From: Cyanophora paradoxa
Lineage: Eukaryota; Glaucocystophyceae; Cyanophorales; Cyanophoraceae
Direction: 5' to 3'
Assembly (NCBI GenBank): GCA_004431415.1
Contig: QPMI01000524.1
Span: 1-64,000 of the forward strand
Length of the DNA: 64,000 nucleotides
Shown: one piece after another, positions 24,912-35,799 of the stretch
How positions within the stretch are numbered: the first letter of the stretch is position 1
How the letters are laid out: the number at the start of each line of letters is the position of its first letter
Notes under the pieces: model-generated
The model's input: the letters and a program-made list of their open reading frames with translations, nothing else
Told to the model about the DNA's origin: nothing
Database searches by the model: none
Translations under genes and position numbers: made by a program

Positions 24912-27670
24912 GCATGCACCTCGGCGAGGAGAGGAGGCAGAAGATCAGCTTGCGATCGCTCCGCGTCCGCTGATGGCGAGAGCGACGCGCTCGCTGCGCT
25001 TGGAGAGTCAATCGAAAGAAAAGAAGCGTCCGCGCCGGCGAACGACCGCACCTCGGCCCGAGCGGCCGAAAGCATGATCTCCGAGGCGCCGGCAGCCCGC
25101 GACCGCGACCGCGAGGGCGAGGGCGAGGGCGAAGAGCTCGCTGCGCTCGGATCGAAAGAGAAGAAATATGCGCGACAGCAAACGACCGCACCTGCGCCCG
25201 AGCGGCCGCAAGCATGAACTCCGAGGCCGATCCCAGCAGCCACCGGGCCACACGTCCGGAAAGCGGCACGCGCTGCGCTGCGCACGCCGCCGGCGTTACA
25301 ACAAGATCAAAGGGCGAGCAGTGGAGACAAGAGCGAGCACCTGGCCTGCGGAAGAAGGCGCCGGGCGAACTGGGCGGTGGTGTTCTGCTCGCGGGGACCA
25401 GTCACGCCCGCTCCCTGGCCCGCCAGCGAAATGAGGGATTGAATCAAAGGAGAGGAAACGAAAAGCACCTTGCTTCGCCTTCGCAGCCGCCGCCTACGTT
25501 CGGCGCGTGCCTGTCAGCGGCAGAACGCCCACTGGCGACAGCCGCGGGAGGAATGGACAAAAAAGGCAACAAGGAGGTCGACAGCGATGCGTTCGCGAGC
25601 GTTCGCGGCCGCAACCGGGCGCCAGCCACCCTGAAGCAGCGCTCTGCGTTTGAAATCAGGCGGGCGACAGGCGGCGAGAGGCGCCAGAGGATGCAAGAGA
25701 GGACCTTCGAGCATCGTTCGCGCTGGAAGCCGACGAAGTTCGCTGCGGCGGCAGCAAGTCCGTTCGACCTGGTTTGAAAAGCGGAATCAGAGACGCGGGC
25801 AGCGCTGCGAGACCCCGGAGGAGCCAACGAACCGAGCCGCTGTGAGAGTGAAGCGCGTCCGCGCGGCAGCCTTCAGTCGAGGCTGCAGCTGCTGGCAGCA
25901 AGGCACATGAAGGCGCTTCAAGGCAGCAAGTTTGGGGTACACGACTGTTGGGAAAAGCCTTGTGAGGCCCACAGCGGCAGGGCCGCCGCGGCAGCCGCGC
26001 CGTAGTATAGCTTTCCGAAGCCGCCTGAAGCGATTGCCAACGGCTCGACCTGGCCCTCGGTCCGGAGCGCCTCCCGCTGCGGCACCTTCGCGCGTGCTCG
26101 CAGCACGCAGCGCGAGGCAGCTACAAGCACGTGAGCTTGTAATCATGGGTCCAGCTCCCCCCGTAGCGTCGTCCCTGCGCCGCGCCGATCCACAGCTAGA
26201 TCGACGTCGACCAGCTGCAGGCCCGCAACCCGCGCTGGGTGACTTCGCCGTGCTGGCCGGGCTCTTAAGCTTTGCGTGGCTTTCAGCTCACTTACATCCG
26301 CAGTATCTCTACCAGACAGCCCCGCGGTCGATTTGGAGGGTTGATCATGAGGTGCACACCGGCCGGCGGAGCTCTCTCACATGTTTCGGTTCATAGCGCG
26401 TCCCTCTAAGATGCTCACGCAGTGCCTCTGACTCTGGACTGGCCGGGCGCTGCGTGAGCGCGCGGACCGACGCAACCTCCCGATCGGCGGTCGCCTCGGG
26501 TGCGCCTGCCAAGCACAGCATTTGGCCAGCGACGCGCGAGCGCGTAGCTGACGAGGCCCAGATCGCCAGGATGGGTGAGCCGCCTCGGATCGTCGCAGTT
26601 TGGGAGACATTCTTCTACACTGCCTAGGTGAGCCGGCTGGGCCCGTGCGCGTCGCTGACAGGACGCGTACGCGTCGCTGACGGGGTGCGCCGGTAACACA
26701 GGATACCGGAAAACGCCGCGTGAAGCCCAGGGGCTGGGGTGCGGCGGGTGGCGACGCCGCTCGCGGGCGGGGCGGATCCGGAGGCGCGGCAGGCGGCCGC
26801 GTGAATTCCAGGATAGGGCGGAGGCGCTTCCTGCGGCGCTGCAGCTCGCGGAGGCGGGCGGGCGGCCGGAGGCGCGGCGCGTGGCGGCGCGGCTCGCCGG
26901 GCGGGGCAGAGGCGCGGCGGGCGGCCGCACGGCTCGCCAGGCGGGCCGGGGGCGCGGCGGGTGGCGTCGGCGGCTCGCCGGGCGGGGCGGAGGCGCGGCA
27001 GGCGGCGGAGGCAGCTTGCCGGGCCGGGCGGAGGCGCGGCGGGCGGCCGCGAGGCTCCGCTGGGCGTGGCGGAGGCGCGGCGGGCGGCGGCGAGGCTCGC
27101 CAGGTGGGCCGGGGCGCGGCGGGCGGCGGCGCGGCTCGCGGAGCGGGATGGATCCTCGCGGGCGGCGGCGAGGCTCGCCGGGCGGGGCAGACGCTCGGCG
27201 GGCGGCCGCGCGCCTCGCGGGCCGGGGCGGAGGCGCGGCGGGCGGCGGCGCGCCTCGCTGGGCGGGGCGGAGGCGTGGCGGGCGGCGGCGGCGGCTCGCG
27301 GGGCGGGATGGAGGCGCAGCAAGCGGCGTCGGCGGCTCGCCGGGCGGGGCGAAGGCGCGGCAGGCGGCGGCGGCAGCTCGCCGGGTCGGGCGGAGGCGCA
27401 GCGGGCGGCCGCGAGGCTCCGCTGGGCGGGGCGGAGGCGCGGCGGGCGGCGTCGGCGGCTCGCCGGGCGGGGCCGAGGCGCGGCAGGCGGCGGAGGCAGC
27501 TCGCCGGGCCGGGCGGAGGCGGGGCGGGCGGCGCGCGGCTCGCTGGGCGGCCGGAGGCGCGGCGCGCTGCGGCGCGGCTCGCCGGGCGGGGCAGAGGGCG
27601 GCGGGCGGCGGTGCGCAGGCGCGGCGGCCGGCTGCGCGGCTCGCAGGGCAGGGCGGAGGAGTGGCGCGGC
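24912..27670. repeat. Left inverted arm
   Basis: Reverse complement of 30,435-33,142, easily followed by the shared strings CGAGGAGAGGAGGCAGAAGA (left, about 24,925) and GAGGTTGCGTCGGTCCGCGC (right, about 31,590). The inner ~900 bp (26,760-27,650) is a minisatellite of ~39-bp units around CTCGCCGGGCGGGGCGGAGG. Copies differ by small indels and the right arm is shorter in the minisatellite part. Long Gly/Arg/Ala frames here are composition artefacts. Confidence 0.85.
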
Positions 27671-27735
27671 GGAGGCTCGTGGGAAGCCTGCAGATGCTCG
27701 CTCTGTACCGTAGTACTCTTGCGTAGATCATCGGA

Positions 27736-30434
27736 TATGCACCCCGCCCATTTCGAGGGTGGGAAATCCGAATCTGAAGTTCTCGTCAGCTCGTCCATTC
27801 TCATATGCTCAGCGCGGCGACTTTGCACTTCTTTGCTCATGATCATGATCATATGCATGAGTCTCCAGCTGCCATTAAAAGAATACTGGGTTCCTGGCAC
27901 ATGTCTCACAGTGTAAGCACCCGGAGATGATATCAGCGCCCCACTGTGCACGTGTATCTGTAGAGTATTTGACGAGAAGCTCAGGGCTCCCGGGCATTGC
28001 GGCGGGGAAGAACGACTCCCTTATAGGGTTTCTCCCGAGATCAATTTTGAGAGCCGATTCCCAGTCCGCCCGTGCCTTTCCAGCTCAGATGCCAACGGAT
28101 ACGAGTCATTTGATAGCGTGTTAGATAGGGCCTCAACGTGATTACCGGCTGCCGGGCTTCTATTCGCATTTCCTGGCGCGCGGGAAGGCCTCAAAATGCC
28201 CGCCAAAAATAATGGCGACTTGCCCTGCAAAATAATGCACGGCACGCTACGAGCTAGCTTGCGGCCTGCGCCGACCTCAAAATCAAATCCAGCACTGTCA
28301 AGAACCCCCGAAAGCGTCTCATCGCCCGGATGTAACTTGTCAGATAAGATGCTATCCTTGGTGATTTCCGAAGTTTCTGTCCTCGAGGCCTCTTCGGGGC
28401 AAGTTGACAGTCTCGGAGAGCTCGCTTGACCTGACGCCGCTCCGTCATCTTGGTCCGCGACTGACTCCACATTTGCACCCCGCCCATTTCGAGGGTGGGG
28501 AATCCGAATCTGAAGTTCTCGTCAGCTCGTCCGTTCTCATATGCTCAGCGCGGCGACTTCGCACTTCTTTGCTCATGATCATGATCATGAGTCTCTAGCT
28601 GCCATTAAAAGAATACTGGGTTCCTGGCACATGTAAGCACCCGGAGATGATATCAGCGCCCCACTGTGTATCTGTAGAGTATTTGACGAGAAGCTCAGGG
28701 CTCCCGGGCATTGCGGCGGGGAAGAACGACTCCCTTATAGGGTTTCTCCCGAGATCAATTTTGAGAGCCGATTCCCAGTCCGCCCGTGCCTTTCCAGCTC
28801 AGATGCCAACGGATACGAGTCATTTGATAGCGTGTTAGATAGGGCCTCAACGTGATTACCGGCTGCCGGGCTTCTATTCGCATTTCCTGGCGCGCGGGAA
28901 GGCCTCAAAATGCCCGCCAAAAATAATGGCGACTTGCCCTGCAAAATAATGCACGGCACGCTACGAGCTAGCTTGCGGCCTGCGCCGACCTCAAAATCAA
29001 ATCCAGCACTGTCAAGAACCCCGAAAGCGTCTCATCGCCCGGATGTAACTTGTCAGATAAGATGCTATCCTTGGTGATTTCCGAAGTTTCTGTCCTCGAG
29101 GCCTCTTCGGGGCAAGTTGACAGTCTCGGAGAGCTCGCTTGACCTGACGCCGCTCCGTCATCTTGGTCCGCGACTGACTCCACATTCGCACCCCGCCCAT
29201 TTCGAGGGTGGGGAATCCGAATCTGAAGTTCTCGTCAGCTCGTCCGTTCTCATATGCTCAGCGCGGCGACTTCGCACTTCTTTGCACATGATCATGATCA
29301 TGAGTCTCTAGCTGCCATTAAAAGAATACTGGGTTCCTGGCACATGTAAGCACCCGGAGATGATATCAGCGCCCCACTGTGTATCTGTAGAGTATTTGAC
29401 GAGAAGCTCAGGGCTCCCGGGCATTGCGGCGGGGAAGAACGACTCCCTTATAGGGTTTCTCCCGAGATCAATTTTGAGAGCCGATTCCCAGTCCGCCCGT
29501 GCCTTTCCAGCTCAGATGCCAACGGATACGAGTCATTTGATAGCGTGTTAGATAGGGCCTCAACGTGATTACCGGCTGCCGGGCTTCTATTCGCATTTCC
29601 TGGCGCGCGGGAAGGCCTCAAAATGCCCGCCAAAAATAATGGCGACTTGCCCTGCAAAATAATGCACGGCACGCTACGAGCTAGCTTGCGGCCTGCGCCG
29701 ACCTCAAAATCAAATCCAGCACTGTCAAGAACCCCGAAAGCGTCTCATCGCCCGGATGTAACTTGTCAGATAAGATGCTATCCTTGGTGATTTCCGAAGT
29801 TTCTGTCCTCGAGGCCTCTTCGGGGCAAGTTGACAGTCTCGGAGAGCTCGCTTGACCTGACGCCGCTCCGTCATCTTGGTCCGCGACTGACTCCACATTC
29901 GCACCCCGCCCATTTCGAGGGTGGGGAATCCGAATCTGAAGTTCTCGTCAGCTCGTCCGTTCTCATATGCTCAGCGCGGCGACTTCGCACTTCTTTGCAC
30001 ATGATCATGATCATGAGTCTCTAGCTGCCATTAAAGAATACTGGGTTCCTGGCACATGTAAGCACCCGGAGATGATATCAGCGCCCACTGTGTATCTGTA
30101 GAGTATTTGACGAGAAGCTCAGGGCTCCGGGCATTGCGGCGGGGAAGAACGACTCCCTTATAGGGTTTCTCCCGAGATCAATTTTGAGAGCCGATTCCCA
30201 GTCCGCCCGTGCCTTTCCAGCTCAGATGCCAACGGATACGAGTCATTTGATAGCGTGTTAGAAAGGGCCTCAACGTGATTACCGGCTGCCGGGCTTCTAT
30301 TCGCATTTCCTGGCGCGCGGGAAGGCCTCAAAATGCCCGCCAAAAATAATGGCGACTTGCCCTGCAAAATAATGCACGGCACGCTACTAGCTAGCTTGCG
30401 GCCTGCGCCGACCTCAAAATCAAATCCAGCACTG
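27736..30434. repeat. Central 713-bp tandem array, 3.8 copies
   Basis: Units begin at GCACCCCGCCCATTTCGAGG. Copies: about 27,736-28,470 (slightly longer, with small insertions), 28,471-29,186, 29,187-29,899 and a truncated 29,900-30,434. Copies 2 and 3 are almost identical with an exact 713-bp period. Copy 4 differs by single-base losses in homopolymers (AAAAG to AAAG, GCCCCAC to GCCCAC, CTCCCGGG to CTCCGGG). The array forms the loop between the two inverted arms. Confidence 0.95.
28021..28470 (-). pseudogene. Coding-like fragment in the tandem unit
   Basis: Copy 1 has an open 149-codon minus-strand frame (starting ESVADQDDGAASGQ). In copies 2 and 3 it is split by loss of one C in a run of five. 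An alternative spliced reading of each unit gives ALKIDLGRNPIRES followed by GSPELLVKYSTDTQWGADI, bounded by an AG acceptor and a GTGC donor. This looks like a captured exon of a cellular gene. I could not assign a family; a distant protein-kinase resemblance is too weak to call. Confidence 0.3.
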
Positions 30435-33142
30435 AGAGCCTAGTGCCCGCCCGCCGCACCTCTGCCCCGCCCGGAGAGCCGCGCCTCCGCCCCGCCCGGC
30501 GAACCGCGCCGCCGCCCGCCGCGCCCCCGGCCCGCCTGGCGAGCCGCGCGGCCGCCCGCCGAGCGTCTGCCCCGGTCCGCGAGCCGCCGCCGCCGCCGGC
30601 CGCGCCTCCGTCCGCCCGCGAGCCGCCTCCGCCGCCCGCCGCGCCTCCGCCCCGCCCAGCGGAGCCTCGCGGCCGCCCGCCGCGCCTCCGCCCGGCCCGG
30701 CGAGCTGCCCCGCCGCCTGCCGCGCCTCCGCCCCGCCCGGCGAGCCGCCGACGCCGCTTGCTGCGCCTCCATCCCGCCCCGCGAGCCGCCGCCGCCGCCC
30801 GCCGCGCCTCCGCCCCGCCAAGCGAGGCGCGCCGCCGCCCGCCGCGCCTCCGCCCGGCCCGCGAGGCGCGCGGCCGCCCGCCGAGCGTCTGCCCCGCCAC
30901 TCGCTGCCGCCCGCGAGGATCCATCCCGCTCCGCGAGCCGCGCCGCCGCCCGCCGCGCCCCGGCCCACCTGGCGAGCCTCGCCGCCGCCCGCCGCGCCTC
31001 CGCCACGCCCAGCGGAGCCTCGCGGCCGCCCGCCGCGCCTCCGCCGGCCCGGCAAGCTGCCTCCGCCGCCTGCCGCGCCTCCGCCCCGCCCGGCGAGCCG
31101 CCGACGCCACCCGCCGCGCCCCGGCCCGCCTGGCGAGCCGTGCGGCCGCCCGCCGCGCCTCTGCCCCGCCCGGCGAGCCGCGCCGCCACGCGCCGCGCCT
31201 CCGGCCGCCCGCCCGCCTCCGCGAGCTGCAGCGCCGCAGGAAGCGCCTCCGCCCTATCCTGGAATTCACGCGGCCGCCTGCCGCGCCTCCGGATCCGCCC
31301 CGCCCCGCGAGCGGCGTCGCCAACCACCGCACCCAGCCCATGGGCTTCACGCGGCGTTTTCCGGTATCCTGTGTTACCGGCGCGCCCCGTCAGCGACGCG
31401 TACGCGTCCCGTCAGCGACGCGCACGGGCCCAGCCGGCTCACCCAGGCAGTGTAGAAGAATGTCTCCCAAACTGCGACGATCCGAGGCGGCTCACCCATC
31501 CTGGCGATCTGGGCCTCGTCAGCTACGCGCTCGCGCGTCGCTGGCCAAATGCTGTGCTTGGCAGGCGCACCGAGGCGACCGCCGATCGGGAGGTTGCGTC
31601 GGTCCGCGCGCTCACGCAGCGCCCGGCCAGTCCAGAGTCAGAGGCACTGCGTGAGCATCTTAGAGGGACGCGCTATGAACCGAAACATGTGAGAGAGCTC
31701 CGCCGGCCGGCGTGCACCTCAACCCTCCAAATCGACCGCGGGGCTGTCTGGTAGAGATACTGCGGATGTAAGTGAGCTGAAAGCCACGCAAAGAACCCGG
31801 CCAGCACGGCGAAGTCACCCAGCGCGGGGTTGCGGGCCTGCAGCTGGTCGACGTCGATCTAGCTGTGGATCGGCGCGGCGCAGGGACGACGCTACGGGGG
31901 GAGCTGGACCCATGATTACAAGCTCACGTGCTTGTAGCTGCCTCGCGCTGCGTGCTGCGAGCACGCGCGAAGGTGCCGCAGCGGGAGGCGCTCCGGACCG
32001 AGGGCCAGGTCGAGCCGTTGGCAATCGCTTCAGGCGGCTTCGGAAAGCTATACTACGGCGCGGCTGCCGCGGCGGCCCTGCCGCTGTGGGCCTCACAAGG
32101 CTTTTCCCAACAGTCGTGTACCCCAAACTTGCTGCCTTGAAGCGCCTTCATGTGCCTTGCTGCCAGCAGCTGCAGCCTCGACTGAAGGCTGCCGCGCGGA
32201 CGCGCTTCACTCTCACAGCGGCTCGGTTCGTTGGCTCCTCCGGGGTCTCGCAGCGCTGCCCGCGTCTCTGATTCCGCTTTTCAAACCAGGTCGAACGGAC
32301 TTGCTGCCGCCGCAGCGAACTTCGTCGGCTTCCAGCGCGAACGATGCTCGAAGGTCCTCTCTTGCATCCTCTGGCGCCTCTCGCCGCCTGTCGCCCGCCT
32401 GATTTCAAACGCAGAGCGCTGCTTCAGGGTGGCTGGCGCCCGGTTGCGGCCGCGAACGCTCGCGAACGCATCGCTGTCGACCTCCTTGTTGCCTTTTTTG
32501 TCCATTCCTCCCGCGGCTGTCGCCAGTGGGCGTTCTGCCGCTGACAGGCACGCGCGGAACGTAGGCGGCGGCTGCGGAGGCGAAGCAAGGTGCTTTTCGT
32601 TTCCTCTCCTTTGATTCAATCCCTCATTTCGCTGGCGGGCCAGGGAGCGGGCGTGACTGGTCCCGCGAGCAGAACACCACCGCCCAGTTCGCCCGGCGCC
32701 TTCTTCCGCAGGCCAGGTGCTCGCTCTTGTCTCCACTGCTCGCCCTTTGATCTTGTTGTAACGCCGGCGGCGTGCGCAGCGCAGTGCGTGCCGCTTTCCG
32801 GACGTGTGGCCCGTGGCTGCTGGGATCGGCCTCGGAGTTCATGCTTGCGGCCGCTCGGGCGCAGGTGCGGTCGTTTGCTGTCGCGCATATTTCTTCTCTT
32901 TCGATCCGAGCGCAGCGAGCTCTTCGCCCTCGCCCTCGCCCTCGCGGTCGCGGTCGCGGGCTGCCGGGCGCCTCGGAGATCATGCTTTCGGCCGCTCGGG
33001 CCGAGGTGCGGTCGTTCGCCGGCGCGGACGCTTCTTTTCTTTCGATTGACTCTCCAAGCGCAGCGAGCGCGTCGCTCTCGCCATCAGCGGACGCGGAGCG
33101 ATCGCAAGCTGATCTTCTGCCTCCTCTCCTCGCCGAGGTGCA
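30435..33142. repeat. Right inverted arm
   Basis: Inverted copy of 24,912-27,670. The pairing begins immediately after the tandem array, at the minisatellite (CCCGCCCGCCGCACC), and ends at about 33,142, where GCCGAGGTGCATAGCC diverges from the left arm. In the middle of the arm a plus-strand frame contains SGGFGKLYYG, like a kinase glycine-rich loop, without the rest of a kinase. Confidence 0.85.
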
Positions 33143-33770
33143 TAGCCGCCTGCGTGCCGGCCTTTTCCTCTTTCCATTCGATTTAAGCTCTCGCTCACCG
33201 CGATGCGCATGGCGCAGCGAGGGCGGCGAGGTGCAGAACGACCTGGTGCGGGCCGCATCGCTTCACCCGTTATCCTCCAGCTTCTGACTCGCCCTTTGTT
33301 GCAGGGTTTATACTTCTTCCGGGGCCAGGGTAGGGTTTATATTTGCAGGACTAGGCAGGGCTAGGCCAGAGTAGGGATCATATTTGCGATGTGACATGTA
33401 TGCATAGGTGTGTGCATGCAGATCATGAATTAGGCGGCCCGCACGATATGTGAAAATAGGTGGCCTGCAGATTAACTAATTTATATAGATGCAAAAAGCC
33501 AATGCCAGATGTACATGTGTTCTGGCCCGCCTATAGCTAGTCATGGGCCGTCAGGGCCTATATATAGCTATATAGGCTATAGTGTAGCTGACCTATGCCT
33601 GTGCATGCGACTTGCAGCTGGATCCCCCGGAGATCCTCCACTAGTACTGGCTCAATATTTATACAAGATAATCTACAAATCAATAATCCTAATATGAAGA
33701 ATATTAATCAATTTATCGACAAACCTGGCGATATATCAATATATATTAATATATCAAGTATCGACAGATT
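33143..33770. other. AT-rich spacer inside the element's right end
   Basis: No coding frame. It contains short TATA-rich runs (CTATATATAGCTATATAGGC) and GGGTTTATA direct repeats. It has no counterpart at the left end (24,205-24,910), so the two ends are not perfectly symmetrical. Confidence 0.5.
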
Positions 33771-33774
33771 TATA

Positions 33775-34115
33775 TCGACTGATTTTGTCGACCGATTCTG
33801 TCGCAGAATCAGTCGATAAAATTCGACTGATTCGGTCGACCGATTCTGGCGCAGAATCAGTCGATCGACTGATTCTGTCGATCGACTGATTTTGTCGACC
33901 GATTCTGGCGCAGAATCAGTCGATAAAATTCGACTGATTCGGTCGACCGATTCTGGCGCAGAATCAGTCGATCGACTGATTCTGTCGATCGACTGATTTT
34001 GTCGACCGATTCTGGCGCAGAATCAGTCGATAAAATTCGACTGATTCGGTCGACCGATTCTGGCGCAAAATCAGTCGATCGACTGATTCTGTCGATCGAC
34101 TGATTCTGTCGACCA
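33775..34115. repeat. Right terminal array of palindromic ~107-bp units
   Basis: About three copies of the unit described at 23,810-24,200, in inverted orientation, followed by the CAAGTATTGCAATACTCC end sequence. The copies share the same order of AATCAGTCGATCGACTGATT and TCGGTCGACCGATTCTGGCG. Confidence 0.9.
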
Positions 34116-34416
34116 AGTATTGCAATACTCCAAAAGTGCAGATATAGGCCACGGTCGTTCGGCAGACATGGGTACCGAATAATCAACGCGGCAGGCGGGC
34201 TAGCCTAGTAGTACGATTAAATGACAAAGAGTTAAACTGAGCGTTCAAGCACAGCATACCGCAATCACGGTCATGCACGAATGCGCGCGTTCAAGCATGG
34301 TATTCGCAAACTCCCGGAGCCAAACAAGAGCAGGCTGCGCGCGTTCATGATCAAGCATGGTAGTCGCAAGTTCCCGCGCCGGAGCTCCGACGTCGACGTG
34401 CCTGACACTAAGGGCG

Positions 34417-35795
34417 CTGGTCAGAGAGATGGAGACCTAAGGGAGGGGTGGGGTGCTTGAGGGTGGCGGCGACTGAGGGTGGCGGGGAGCTCGAGGGCGG
34501 CGAGGTGGAACAATGAGAATACGAGACGGGGTGAAAAAAGGGACTTTCGCAGCACAGCGAACAGTAGTAGGGGGGCATATAGAGAACGGACGGATAGACT
34601 ACTGAGGGGGGGGAGGGGGGCGATCTTAAAATTACGGGCGGCTGGTCAGAGAAATGGAGACCTAAGGCAGATGCAGGGGTGGTGCCCTAAAGGGTGGCGG
34701 CGACTGAGGCGGCGGAGAGCACGAGGCTGGCGGGGCGGAGCAACGAGGACCTGAGACGGGGTGACCAGGGGGACTTTCATACCACAGAGGGTGATGATAT
34801 GACACAGGGCGGCGGGTCAGAGCGATGGAGACCTTTTTTTTTGCAAGAGCCCAACCGGGCAATGTTCGTATTAAGGACAACAACAGCCGCCCCGTCGCTT
34901 GCATCGACTGGGGGGGGCGCCTAGGCTAGCTCTGAGGCTCTGCGGAATAGAGGGAAGACGTCCTGCTATCTTATCCTAGCTGTGAGCTATCGATCTGCGG
35001 CTTGAGGAGGGCCTGATGCGCTGGTGTCCTTGGTCCTGTGGAAAAGGAGGGAAGGGGGAAGGCGAGGCGCACGGGGTGCGGGAGGTCGGCAGGGGGCGAG
35101 GCGTAGGGAGGGGGAGAAGGGCAGGGAGTGGGGTACACGGAGCGCTGGAGGGTGGCGGGAGTGAGGCGTTCGAATCGGGAAGCTGAGGGGCGCGCGGGCG
35201 GGAAGGGTGACGGGCCGGGAGCGGGGCAAGGCGCTGGAGCCGGAGGGCGGGGGCGGGATGCTGGAGCAGGAGGGTGGGGGCAGGGCGCTGGACCGGAGGG
35301 CGGGGGTGGGGCGTTGGAGACGGAGGGCGGGGGCGGGGCGCTGGAGCTGGAGGACAGGGGCTGGGCGCTGGAGGCGGGGGGCGGGGGCGGGGCGCTGGAG
35401 CTGGAGGAGCGATGGAGACCTATATAGCTAAGGGAGGGGTGGAGCGCTTGAGGGTGGCGTGCGGCGACTGAGGGTGGTGGGGAGCTCGAGGGCGGCAGGG
35501 CGGAGACAGGGTGACAGAGGGGACTTTCACAACACAACGAACAATAGCAGGGGAGCATATAGAGTACGGTTGGCTAGACTACCGAGGGGGTGGCGATCTT
35601 AAAATTACGGGTGGTGGGTCAGAGCGATGGAGACCTAAGGGAGGGGTGGTGCCCAAAAGGGTGGCGGCGACTGAGGGCAGCGGAGAGCACGACAGCGGCG
35701 GGACGGAGCAAGCTAAGGGGAGCCTGAGACGGGGTGGGAAGGGGACTCTCACAGCACAACGAACAGTAGCAGGGGAGCAAATAGAGTATGATACG
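34417..35795. repeat. Four degenerate ~180-200-bp repeats
   Basis: Copies at about 34,417-34,620, 34,640-34,830, 35,405-35,590 and 35,618-35,795 share CAGAG(A/C)GATGGAGACCTA, GGGTGGCGGCGACTGAGG, GAGACGGGGTG and CACAGCGAACAGTAG-type blocks in that order. The gap between copies 2 and 3 holds a purine-rich G-tract minisatellite (35,200-35,400, units near GCGCTGGAG-C-GGAGG). No coding potential is apparent. Confidence 0.75.
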
Positions 35796-35799
35796 TAGA

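Larger units (their letters stand above)
23740..34168. mobile_element. Giant palindromic foldback-like element, ~10.4 kb
   Basis: The two ends are inverted copies: ACGACCGTGG, then TATATCTGCACTTTTGGAGT and ATTGCAATAC on the left (from about 23,745), with the same string reverse-complemented ending at about 34,165. Inside each end is a palindromic repeat array. Further in come AT-rich spacers that differ between the sides, then ~2.7-kb inverted GC-rich arms and a central tandem array. Long inverted repeats made of subrepeats are the hallmark of foldback elements (Drosophila FB/Galileo type). No transposase frame is visible, so it would be non-autonomous. A clear target-site duplication was not found; an alternative is an inverted duplication that arose by replication or assembly. 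Confidence 0.65.

Noticed and set aside
24505-25285. 254- and 188-codon minus-strand frames and plus-strand shadows.
   Set aside because: Mirror frames occur in the inverted arm, the composition is low-complexity Arg/Ala/Pro, and no start or splice context is visible.
26377-27951. 524-codon and other very long frames in both inverted arms (also at 30,391-31,654).
   Set aside because: They are Arg/Ala/Gly/Pro repeats, open in several frames and on both strands at once, created by a GC-rich ~39-bp minisatellite with few A/T for stop codons.
27736-28490. Protein kinase domain in the 713-bp unit.
   Set aside because: Only short stretches (PELLVKY, WGADI) vaguely recall kinase motifs; no catalytic loop or DFG is present, so the call was not made.
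33300-33420. Telomere-like repeat (GGGTTTATA and GGGCTAGG strings).
   Set aside because: The strings are irregular, occur only a few times and are internal.
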